DNA of 64,000 nt from assembly GCA_963727635.1 (NCBI GenBank), contig CAVSHP010000019.1, positions 60,925 to 124,924 of the forward strand, given 5' to 3'. The DNA is from SZUA-36 sp963727635 (GTDB lineage Bacteria > Pseudomonadota > Gammaproteobacteria > Xanthomonadales > SZUA-36). The notes under the pieces were generated by a model. The model searched no databases and was not told the DNA's origin. It saw only the letters and a list, made by a program, of their open reading frames with translations. Below, piece by piece: positions 10,090 through 16,869 of this stretch. Every line of letters begins with the position of its first letter. Positions within the stretch are counted from its first letter, which is position 1. The position numbers were made by a program, and so were the translations under genes.

Positions 10090-10125
10090 CAAACCGGTCA
10101 AAACGGACACAATAGAGCCCAATTA

Positions 10126-10533
10126 ATGACTACACGGAATAGCGCTTACTACGCGCCGCTACTCCTCAGGGTGACGCTTGGCTCACTGATTATTGCTCAT
10201 CTTTACTGGAAGTTCGCGATCCTTCCCGGCGGGATCAATCACTGGATTTCCAGCCTGGCCAAGCGCTATGCCTGGTACGTTCCCTAGTACGTCCTGTCGG
10301 CGGAGTTTGCTGGTGCGCTGCTGCTGATTCCTGGTATCTATGTGCGCTGGGTGAGCTTGTACGCTGTTCCAATGATGCTCGGTGCCGCGCAATTCTGGGC
10401 AGTCAAAAAGGGATTCTACTTCACCGCGGGTGGCGCTGAACTTCCCATCGTGTGGGCCTTGATGTTGGTACTCCAGGCCATGCTCGGTGACGGGCCGTAT
10501 TCCTTCAGAGCAAGTCGCAAGTCGTTGGCCTGA
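10126..10533 (+). pseudogene. DoxX-like membrane protein with an in-frame amber codon
   Basis: Reading from the ATG at 10126 gives 135 codons in one frame ending at TGA 10533, interrupted only by TAG at 10285-10287 (YAWYVP, stop, YVLSAEFAGALLL). The sequence before (LLLRVTLGSLIIAHLYWKF) and after (AEFAGALLLIPGIYVRW...SLYAVPMMLGA, then GGAELPIVWALMLVLQAMLGDGPYS) follows the DoxX/DoxD pattern of four helices. A G-to-A change in a TGG codon would create the stop, so this looks like a nonsense mutation or a base-call error. Frame and length are otherwise intact. Confidence 0.65.
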
Positions 10534-10567
10534 CGACGTGTTGCCTAAATACTCAATCCCGGAAAAC

Positions 10568-10643
10568 AAAAAAGCCTGGACAAAAAAGCCTGGAAAAGCC
10601 TGGACACCCATGTATAAACGTAATGGGTGTCCAGGCTTTTTCT
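10568..10643. repeat. Repeat cluster A (GGACACCCAT palindrome)
   Basis: Two core-less copies of AAAAGCCTGGA precede a full arm AAAAGCCTGGACACCCAT. After a loop of about eleven bases comes the exact inverted arm ATGGGTGTCCAGGCTTTT. The hairpin with its T-rich end could act as a terminator for the DoxX-like gene or for the convergent gene at 10673. It is the leftmost member of the family that fills 10.5-28 kb. Confidence 0.75.
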
Positions 10644-10672
10644 CAAAATCACTCAATCAACACATTCAGATA

Positions 10673-11056
10673 TCAACGACCGTCACCGATATAGATTCCT
10701 ACATTCGGGCGAATGCCAATCACCAGGCCGGGAACGCTGTACCCATAGCGAACACGTGGTGCGACATAACCGTATGGGTGCCAATCGTAGCAATAACGGC
10801 CCTGATGTAAATGGCGGGGGGCGTATCGATTGTTGTTCACGTAATGCCTGCGTCCGTAGCGGTCATGTCTTGAATACTGACGGCGGCCATCGCGATAATT
10901 ACGGTAATTGTCGTGACGGTCATATTGATAAGAATTGTAATGTTGTCCGCCATAGTTGCCTCCATAATTGTTACGATCGTTGCCTCTTTCGGCCAACGCA
11001 ACTGAGCTGATTGACAGTAACAGACCTAAAGATAATATTTGTGTCATACGTTTCAT
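10673..11056 (-). CDS. Secreted Tyr/Asn/Arg-rich protein
   Basis: A 127-residue product with a signal peptide (LSLGLLLSISSVALA). The mature part has low complexity: N, Y, G, R, H and D make up a tract of about 60 residues (RNNYGGNYGGQHYNSY..., DNYRNYRDGRRQYSRHDRYGRR). A tail with hydrophobic patches follows (VRYGYSVPGLVIGIRPNVGIYIG). Proteins of this sort are exported to the periplasm or surface, and the aromatic-basic tract may bind polyanions or be involved in cross-linking; that is a guess. No catalytic motif is visible. Confidence 0.7.
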   Translation of the reverse strand: MKRMTQILSLGLLLSISSVALAERGNDRNNYGGNYGGQHYNSYQYDRHDNYRNYRDGRRQYSRHDRYGRRHYVNNNRYAPRHLHQGRYCYDWHPYGYVAPRVRYGYSVPGLVIGIRPNVGIYIGDGR

Positions 11057-11249
11057 TACGAATACTCCTGTTGGTTGAACACGACTTGAGTTTGCCGCAC
11101 GGGTGCTGAATAGCGACTGAATCTAAAATAAGATGACTGGGACGGTGTTGACGATATAGTTGCCGGTTTGCAACCGGCCATTGAAAGTGTCGGGGACTAT
11201 GTGAACGGGTTCTGAAACGCTTCGAACCCCTTCGATCTATTCCCGTAGT

Positions 11250-11488
11250 CTAAACGCGGTTGTCCAGACCATTTTCCCAAGTCGGGAATTCTGGAAGCCA
11301 GTCCAGTTTGTTTTTGGCCCGTTCGTTGTCGGCACCCACCTGGGTGATCATCATGTGTTCTGCGAGCGACCTGCGAGCAAACGCACCAGCCATGCAGGAA
11401 CCCTGGCCGGGCGTTTGGCGCCGAGCTTTGCCGCATACCAGGGCAGCCAGTTGGTTACTGCAGCTGGCGTGTCGTCTATGATGGAAAT
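11250..11488 (-). pseudogene. C-terminal remnant of an NAD-dependent epimerase/dehydratase
   Basis: The minus strand encodes the characteristic C-terminus of this SDR-extended family: IDDTPAAVTNWLPWYAAKLGAKRP..VPAWLVRLLAG, then after a frame change EHMMITQVGADNERAKNKLDWLPEFPTW. Compare the usual VDD-PAPV-EWLP...LGA, RGASNAKAKRELGW and PSW. Nothing of the NAD-binding N-terminal domain is present. Upstream the coding text stops within a few codons of the repeat cluster beginning at 11483. The gene was therefore truncated at, or replaced by, the repeat cluster, and also carries a frameshift. Confidence 0.6.
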
Positions 11489-11665
11489 AAGCCAGGACAC
11501 CCACCGAAAATAAGCCAGGATGAAAATAAGCCAGAAATAAGGAAAATAAGCCAGGACACCCACCACCACAATAAGCCAGGACACCCACAACAGTTCCGCT
11601 TTAAAGAAATGGGTGTCCTGACTTTCCTTAAAGAAATGGGTGTTCTGACTTTCCCAGCTTTTCCT
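11483..11665. repeat. Repeat cluster B (AATAAGCCAGGACACCCAC units)
   Basis: Left part: three full units of AATAAGCCAGGACACCCAC plus core-less echoes (AATAAGCCAGGATG, AATAAGCCAGAAATAAGG). Right part: two inverted units AAATGGGTGTCCTGACTTTCC, one with a TTCTG variant. Left and right arms share the core but differ outside it (AAGCC versus AAGTC when read on one strand). The cluster abuts the truncated epimerase. Confidence 0.8.
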
Positions 11666-11837
11666 CTGACCAGTTATCCATATCTGTTCGGCAACTCACA
11701 GACGCTGAGTTAAGCGAGCGACACTATGTGCTCGCAACAAAAAAACCAATTGTCCGCCGACCTGAGCGCCAGATTTGGTGCTTGGATTTCGATGGCTCAC
11801 TATTAATGTATGCCGCAAGCATGCCGTGGAGATCACA

Positions 11838-12005
11838 ATGAACAGGTACTTTTTCAAATTCTTTGTCCTCACTTTGCTTTGCGCCTCCGTGTTAAGCATC
11901 GGCGCATGCAACACCATGCATGGCGTAGGCAAAGACGTGCAGAAAGCCGGCGACAAAATTGAAAAAGAAGCGGATGAACACAAGGATCATGACTCGTCCC
12001 TATAG
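11838..12005 (+). CDS. Entericidin-like small lipoprotein
   Basis: Start at 11838 behind GGAG gives 55 residues: a hydrophobic signal (FFKFFVLTLLCASVLSIGAC) with a lipobox cysteine, then NTMHGVGKDVQKAGDKIEKEA, which closely follows the entericidin A/B pattern (ACNT..G.GKD...G..I). Family members are small envelope lipoproteins linked to stationary-phase or stress responses. The open frame continues upstream but without a signal sequence or site. Repeat clusters B and C flank the gene on both sides. Confidence 0.8.
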   Translation: MNRYFFKFFVLTLLCASVLSIGACNTMHGVGKDVQKAGDKIEKEADEHKDHDSSL

Positions 12006-12133
12006 TAATTGCTCTGCACAGTTGCCGGGAAACCTGCACGATGAACATCGAATAGCCAATATTTATGATGGCTTGATTTCACGCTGGCCGCAGGTCTTCT
12101 GCGGCCTTGCCTGGTTCGCAAGTCACCTTGAGA

Positions 12134-12582
12134 CGCAAAATAAGCCGGAAATTAAGCCGGGGGAAATTAAGCCGGGACACCCACAAACAGAATTAAGCCG
12201 GGACACCCACAAAAGATCAACTTTACAGATATGGGTGTCCTGACTTTCCTCCCCAAACAGAATTAAGTCGGGACACCCACAAAAGATCAACTTTACAGAT
12301 ATGGGTGTCATGACTTTCCTTCCTGACTTTCCCCTACAGATATGGGTGTCCTGACTTTCTTCCAGCCGGAAATTAAGCCGGGGGAAATTAAGCCGGGACA
12401 CCCACAAACAGAATTAAGCCGGGACACCCACAAAAGATCAACTTTACAGATATGGGTGTCCTGACTTTCCTTCCTGACTTTCCCCTACAGATATGGGTGT
12501 CCTGACTTTCCTTCCTATTCTTCCTCCTTTCCCCTACAGAAATGGGTGTCCTGACTTTTCTGTTCTTACTTTTCTGATTTAA
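12134..12582. repeat. Repeat cluster C with a 107-bp perfect duplication
   Basis: The densest cluster. Left-hand units AATTAAGCCGGGACACCCAC and right-hand units ACAGATATGGGTGTCCTGACTTTCC alternate several times, with core-less echoes (AAATTAAGCCGGGGG, CTTCCTGACTTTCCCC). Bases 12144-12250 recur exactly at 12365-12471, 221 bp apart. The cluster fills the space between the convergent ends of the entericidin and LysR genes, so it may also end transcription from both sides. Confidence 0.85.
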
Positions 12583-12617
12583 ATTAGTCGTGTCAGGGTG
12601 CGTTGCAAATTCCGGGA

Positions 12618-13529
12618 TCACACCGGTCTCGGCATCCAGTGCGACTCGCGGCTGAAATACTCCTCAAGAAATTCGACAAAGGCGGTTATTTTTGCCGGTT
12701 TAAAACGACGCTGCAGATAGATGGCGCTGATATCCAAAGGCGCCGAACGAAAGTCCTGCAGTATCTCGGTCAATTGCGCCGAGGCGAGATAGTCCTGGAC
12801 CAGGAACTCGGGTAACCGGGTGATACCCAGGCCGCGCGCGCACGCCTCGACCAGTGCGCGGCCGTTATTACAGGATAGTCGGCACCTGCCGGCGAACTCC
12901 ACGCTTTTTGCCGGTGGCGGAAACGGCCACACATGGGGCGTTCGCGACAGGCTGTATTCCAGCAACTGGTGATCGAGCAGGTCTGCCGGGTTGAGAGGTT
13001 CGCCAAGACGCGCCAGGTAATCCGGTGAGGCAAAGCAGCCGATACAGGCCGCCCCGAGTCGCCGGCTGACGAGGCTCGAATCTTCAAGTTGGCCGATGCG
13101 GATGGCGACATCGATTTGCTCTTGCAGAAGGTGCGCGCCGCGATCATCGTAATTGACTTCCAGTCTCACCTGCGGAGCCCTGGAGAGGAATTCGCGAATC
13201 GCCTGGCCGAGGAACAGCCGCCCAAAATCCATCGGAATCGAGACACGCAACAGACCGAGCGGCTGTTCGCCCAAAACCGAAACATCCGCCTCTACACCAT
13301 CCAGGCGTTCGAGCAATTCCAGACATTGCGGGTAATAACGCTGGCCGGCCTCGGAGAGTTCCACCTGGCGGGTCGTGCGATTGAACAGCCGGATGCCGAG
13401 ATGAGCCTCGAGGTCATTGATATGCCGACTGACCAGCGGAGGCGAAAGCCGCAGCGCCCGCGCCGCACCACTGAAGCTGCCCACCTCGGCGACACGGCAG
13501 AAGGTATACATCGCTTTGAATCGATCCAT
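12618..13529 (-). CDS. LysR family transcriptional regulator
   Basis: A 303-residue protein of normal family length. Residues 1-60 form the winged helix-turn-helix (FCRVAEVGSFSGAARAL, LSPPLVSRHINDLEAHLGIRLFNRTTR), and residues about 90-300 the periplasmic-binding-protein-like effector domain (GLLRVSIPMDFGRLFL..., DVAIRIGQLEDSSLVSRRL). It is divergent from the pirin gene across a 99-bp AT-rich gap that holds two palindromes, so it probably controls pirin and the glutathione transferase and its own synthesis. The inducer is unknown. Confidence 0.9.
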   Translation of the reverse strand: MDRFKAMYTFCRVAEVGSFSGAARALRLSPPLVSRHINDLEAHLGIRLFNRTTRQVELSEAGQRYYPQCLELLERLDGVEADVSVLGEQPLGLLRVSIPMDFGRLFLGQAIREFLSRAPQVRLEVNYDDRGAHLLQEQIDVAIRIGQLEDSSLVSRRLGAACIGCFASPDYLARLGEPLNPADLLDHQLLEYSLSRTPHVWPFPPPAKSVEFAGRCRLSCNNGRALVEACARGLGITRLPEFLVQDYLASAQLTEILQDFRSAPLDISAIYLQRRFKPAKITAFVEFLEEYFSRESHWMPRPV

Positions 13530-13545
13530 TATTCACAAAAATGAA

Positions 13546-13584
13546 ATAATCATATTTATATTATAGCTATTAAACATTTAATAG
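13546..13584. promoter_or_regulatory. Candidate LysR operator palindromes
   Basis: In the divergent LysR-pirin gap, ATAAT-N9-ATTAT (13546-13564) matches the LysR box idea (T-N11-A). Directly beside it CTATTAAA-CA-TTTAATAG (13567-13584) is a perfect 8-bp inverted repeat. Position and symmetry are seen; binding is inferred. Confidence 0.45.
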
Positions 13585-13628
13585 ATAGTAATTACACTGA
13601 CTGACATTGCAACCAAAGGAGTATCATC

Positions 13629-14336
13629 ATGTTGAATATTCGTAAGGCTCAGGATCGCGGACACGCCAATCACGGTTGGCTCAACAGCCATCACACGTTT
13701 TCATTTGCCGATTACTACGACCCGAGACACATGGGACATGGCATGCTGCGTGTGATCAACGACGATACCGTCGCGCCTGGCAAAGGCTTCGGCACCCATC
13801 CACACCGGGATATGGAGATCATTTCCTATGTGCTGGACGGCGCTATGGAGCACAAGGACTCGATGGGCAACGGATCGGTGATGCGACCGGGTGACGTGCA
13901 GCGCATGAGCGCCGGTACCGGTGTGACGCACAGTGAATACAATCACTCCGGCGCTGAGTCCGTGCACTTTCTGCAAATCTGGATACTGCCAAACGCGCAG
14001 GGTCATAAACCAGGTTATGAGCAAAAGTTCTTCGCCAGCGAAGACAAACGCGGTCGCCTGCGGCTGGTCGCTTCGCAAACGGGCAGGGACGGGTCGGTTT
14101 CCCTGAACCAGGATGCCGATGTATACGCCGGTCTGTTTAGCGGCAGCGAGTCTGCCACATTCAATGCCCGTCCGGACCGCGATTTTTGGCTGCATGTCGC
14201 CCGGGGTTCCCTGTCGGTCAATGAACAGGCGCTGGAAGCGGGTGATGGTGCGGCGGTGAGTGGCCCTGGCGAATTGCTTTTTAGCAACGGGCAGGATGCT
14301 GAAGTGCTGTTGTTTGACATGGCGGCTAAAGACTGA
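13629..14336 (+). CDS. Pirin family protein (YhhW-like)
   Basis: A 235-residue bicupin. The metal ligands of the N-terminal cupin fall at H57, H59 (GTHPHRDMEII), H101 and E103 (GVTHSEYN), the same spacing as in E. coli YhhW, so a single Fe-type metal should be bound. Relatives show quercetin 2,3-dioxygenase activity or act as redox sensors; the natural substrate is unknown. The start is preceded by AAAGGAG. Its stop is immediately followed by the glutathione transferase gene, and a divergent LysR gene probably regulates both. The set suggests a response to electrophiles or oxidative stress. Confidence 0.9.
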   Translation: MLNIRKAQDRGHANHGWLNSHHTFSFADYYDPRHMGHGMLRVINDDTVAPGKGFGTHPHRDMEIISYVLDGAMEHKDSMGNGSVMRPGDVQRMSAGTGVTHSEYNHSGAESVHFLQIWILPNAQGHKPGYEQKFFASEDKRGRLRLVASQTGRDGSVSLNQDADVYAGLFSGSESATFNARPDRDFWLHVARGSLSVNEQALEAGDGAAVSGPGELLFSNGQDAEVLLFDMAAKD

Positions 14337-14350
14337 TGGAGCAGTTAAAT

Positions 14351-14968
14351 ATGAAATTATTCTATTCTCCCGGCACCTGTGCACTGGCACCGATGATCCT
14401 GGCCGAATGGCTGCAACTGCCGATGAAAATCGAACAGGTCAACAACCGTGACCCGAGCCCCGAGTACCTGGCCATCAATCCGCTTGGTGCGGTGCCGGCT
14501 TTGCAACTTGATGACGGCAGCATCAAAACGCAGGTTGACGCCATACTGCAGTATTTTTGTGGACTGGCACCGAATTCCGGCCTTGATGGCGGCCCCGACC
14601 TGTTGGACCACTTCGAGGTGCATCGTTGGGTGGCATTCCTGACCGGTGATTACCACCCGCCGTTTGGCGGCTGGTTCAACCCGCGACGCTTTACCGTGGA
14701 CCACAGTGATCCGGCCCTGGCCAATGTCAAACTTGGCCTGGAAAAGCGCATCATCCAGGTAAGCAGGGTGCTCGACGAACACGTGGGCGAAAACAACCAC
14801 ATCGTCCTGCAGAGAAAGACATTGCTGGACGCATATGCATACTCGATGTTGCGTTGGCTAAAGAAACTTCATGGTGGCCTGGAGCAGTTTCCCAATCTTT
14901 TCCGCTTCATGGCCGTGACCGGCGAAGATGCCGGTGTGAAGCGCGCACTGGACCGAGAGGCCAGCTGA
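14351..14968 (+). CDS. Glutathione S-transferase family protein
   Basis: A 205-residue protein with the thioredoxin-like N-terminal domain typical of bacterial GSTs (MKLFYSPGTCALAPMILAEW, then INPLGAVPALQLDDG with the cis-proline that binds glutathione). The C-terminal helical domain includes LDAYAYSMLRWLKK. The start at 14351 has GGAG nine bases upstream; an earlier ATG overlaps the pirin stop but would add MEQLN before the family's usual start. It is likely translated from the pirin mRNA and would conjugate or reduce electrophiles using glutathione in the cytoplasm. Confidence 0.85.
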   Translation: MKLFYSPGTCALAPMILAEWLQLPMKIEQVNNRDPSPEYLAINPLGAVPALQLDDGSIKTQVDAILQYFCGLAPNSGLDGGPDLLDHFEVHRWVAFLTGDYHPPFGGWFNPRRFTVDHSDPALANVKLGLEKRIIQVSRVLDEHVGENNHIVLQRKTLLDAYAYSMLRWLKKLHGGLEQFPNLFRFMAVTGEDAGVKRALDREAS

Positions 14969-15027
14969 TCCAACCAGGCAGGGCCCGGTGCGGTCTGATC
15001 TGTATTGAACAGGCCGGGGTTTAATGA

Positions 15028-15063
15028 GGCCGGCTACAACCTTTAATCTGGATGTAGCCGGCC
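15028..15063. terminator. Strong hairpin after the GST gene
   Basis: GGCCGGCTACA (15028-15038) pairs exactly with TGTAGCCGGCC (15053-15063), leaving a 14-base loop. There is no T-tract, so it may be a terminator of a weaker kind or an mRNA 3' stabiliser. The stretch 14969-15421 otherwise holds only a doubtful short ORF. Confidence 0.4.
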
Positions 15064-15197
15064 AGGCGCAATCGGCATTAATTCAAGTCATGCGGGATTT
15101 GGGGGCATTGCATTGTTGCAGTACCGATGCGAATATAGCGCTTCATTCACGCCGCCAGGCGACGTGTTAGTAGCAGTCTGAGGGGGAGGACGAACCA

Positions 15198-15338
15198 ATG
15201 GGAAATAAGCGCGCGGGCGAGGCCCGGGAGCAGGACCAGGACGGGTCCATTCAAACACTTTCTTTTGCGGCCGGCAGGCTGCAACAAATGATTTTTCGGT
15301 CCGCGGGAGCTACGCCTCTGTCAACAGCGCCGGCATGA
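15198..15338 (+). CDS. Possible small ORF (46 residues)
   Basis: ATG at 15198 lies behind an excellent AGGGGGAGGA site and opens 46 codons (MGNKRAGEAREQDQDG...). The product is hydrophilic at first and then mixed, with no signal peptide or known motif. The strong site is the only support; it could equally be a leader or chance. Confidence 0.3.
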   Translation: MGNKRAGEAREQDQDGSIQTLSFAAGRLQQMIFRSAGATPLSTAPA

Positions 15339-15421
15339 CCACGGTGGTGGGCGAGATCTCCGTCCGCTGCAATCAATAACACATTCCCAATCCAATCTAA
15401 CCCTGATATACGGAGCACCTA

Positions 15422-15868
15422 ATGAAGAATAAGAGTAATCGCACAATGTTTTTGGCCGCACTGTCCTGCATGCTGATCTCGACCTGTCCGCTCGCGTGGG
15501 CGGAGGACTGCGTACCCGAGGGCATGGATGAAGAAAGAGCACCGGTGGCAATGCCGGACCTGTTCCCCGCGTCCATACCATTGCCGGACGGCCACAATCT
15601 GATCAGCGCGGCGGGCGGCGCGGCGGACGAATACAACCCGTACGCATTCGCGACGCTTGAATTCCTGGTACCCATCGGCAAGGAAGCACTATTCAGTTAC
15701 TACGAACAGGCACTTCCCGCGGCCGGTTACCGCATCGTCATGTGGGAAAAAGATGAAGGCGCAACCGGTTTTCGTGTGCGCGGCGAAGGCATCGACCAGG
15801 CAAGTATTGCCATCAACGAATACGACTGCCAGGGCTACGCGAGTATAAGCGTCTCCTTTTTGCCCTGA
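15422..15868 (+). CDS. Secreted hypothetical protein
   Basis: A 148-residue protein with a signal peptide (MFLAALSCMLISTCPLAWA) and a start preceded by CGGAGC. The mature part contains PDLFPASIPLPDGHNLISA, then a compact domain with LFSYYEQALPAAGYRI, a pattern shared by small periplasmic proteins that compare an observed curve of sequence after P-G-Y; no precise family is assigned. Two cysteines in the mature protein (near the start, and ...YDCQGY near the end) could form a disulfide. The next gene on the strand is also exported, 52 bases on. Confidence 0.65.
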   Translation: MKNKSNRTMFLAALSCMLISTCPLAWAEDCVPEGMDEERAPVAMPDLFPASIPLPDGHNLISAAGGAADEYNPYAFATLEFLVPIGKEALFSYYEQALPAAGYRIVMWEKDEGATGFRVRGEGIDQASIAINEYDCQGYASISVSFLP

Positions 15869-15920
15869 GCAATATCGGGCCCGGTTTCAACAGTCGTTGT
15901 CGACGAACGGGGAGGTGGTC

Positions 15921-16634
15921 ATGAATTTTTTTGCGCGTATGCAATCAACTGGCAACGGTGGGGCAGTGCGACGGAATGTCCACGGGTGTTTTTACGACCG
16001 GCCGGTCGATATTGATCGGTCACATTCCCGGTACGAAACTGTCAGCCGTTGGCCTGTCCCGTTCGCATCGCTAATCTCACTCGTGTTGGTATCCGTCCCT
16101 GTCCATGCGCAGTTCCTGGAGTGCGGGGAGTTGCAGCAGGTATTGGACGAGGCCGGAACAAATTTTTCCGCGCTGGTCGGAGAAGTGCTCGAAACGGAAA
16201 CGGAAGAGGCCTTGGCTTCGAAGCAGGGCATTCCGGTGGAGATGATGACGATGAGCTACGAGCGTAATGTCGCTACAGCCACGCTCACCTTTTCGGGTGC
16301 TGCAACCTGCGAGGTCGTTAGTGTACAAACGGAGGATGACAAGTCCAGTGTCAGCAGCGCGTCGTTTGATTGTCATTATCCCGGCGTTTTCGAAGTAAGT
16401 GGCGCGCGCGCGGTGGTGGAAAAGTGCGTGGGCCGGCAAGCCAGCCCCGATTCGGACAAGGAAAATGCCAGTATACCGATAGACTCGGTGGTGTCTGGCG
16501 AGGGTTTCCGCAACACCGCGGTCGAACTGGACGCGAACATGGTCGACGGCCTCGGCCTGCACGTGAGGTTGAGCGTGTGCCTCAATAACACGGAAGGGGC
16601 ATGTGATGACAAGTGGGAAGACGAACTGGAGTAA
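15921..16634 (+). CDS. Hypothetical protein with an internal hydrophobic segment, probably exported
   Basis: The ATG at 15921 has GGGGAGG upstream and gives 237 residues. About 40 polar, basic residues precede a hydrophobic stretch (FASLISLVLVSVPVHAQ) that looks like a signal peptide with an AQ cleavage site, so the N-terminus may be over-long or the signal unusually extended. The mature part begins FLECGELQQVLDEAG and contains several cysteines. No domain is recognised. It shares orientation with the secreted protein just upstream. Repeat cluster D follows its stop. Confidence 0.55.
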   Translation: MNFFARMQSTGNGGAVRRNVHGCFYDRPVDIDRSHSRYETVSRWPVPFASLISLVLVSVPVHAQFLECGELQQVLDEAGTNFSALVGEVLETETEEALASKQGIPVEMMTMSYERNVATATLTFSGAATCEVVSVQTEDDKSSVSSASFDCHYPGVFEVSGARAVVEKCVGRQASPDSDKENASIPIDSVVSGEGFRNTAVELDANMVDGLGLHVRLSVCLNNTEGACDDKWEDELE

Positions 16635-16655
16635 AAAAGCCGCTGGTGTATCCTT

Positions 16656-16836
16656 TCTTAAAGAAGTAAGTCAGAGAATAAGTCAGGACACCCACAGTAA
16701 GTCAGAAGAGTAAGTCAGGACACCCACAACTTTAAAAAAGTAAGTCAGAAAGAAAAGTCGGGACACCCACAACTATGAAGATGGTTCGTCGTGGGTGTCC
16801 TGACTGTTGCTGCTGCCTATTGGTTGCTGACTGTTG
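16656..16836. repeat. Repeat cluster D (AAGTAAGTCAGGACACCCAC units)
   Basis: Units TAAGTCAGGACACCCAC and AAAGTCGGGACACCCACAAC stand to the left of GTTCGTCGTGGGTGTCCTGACTG on the right. Core-less echoes include GTAAGTCAGAG, GTAAGTCAGAAGAG and GCTGACTGTTGC. The cluster lies between two convergent genes (16634 and 16870), where it could also terminate both transcripts. Confidence 0.8.
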
Positions 16837-16869
16837 CACCCACTGACTGCTTCTCCCGGCCAGAAGGCT

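Noticed and set aside
12123..12621. Open frames inside repeat cluster C
   Set aside because: Their translations are simple repeats of the palindromic unit, not protein-like.
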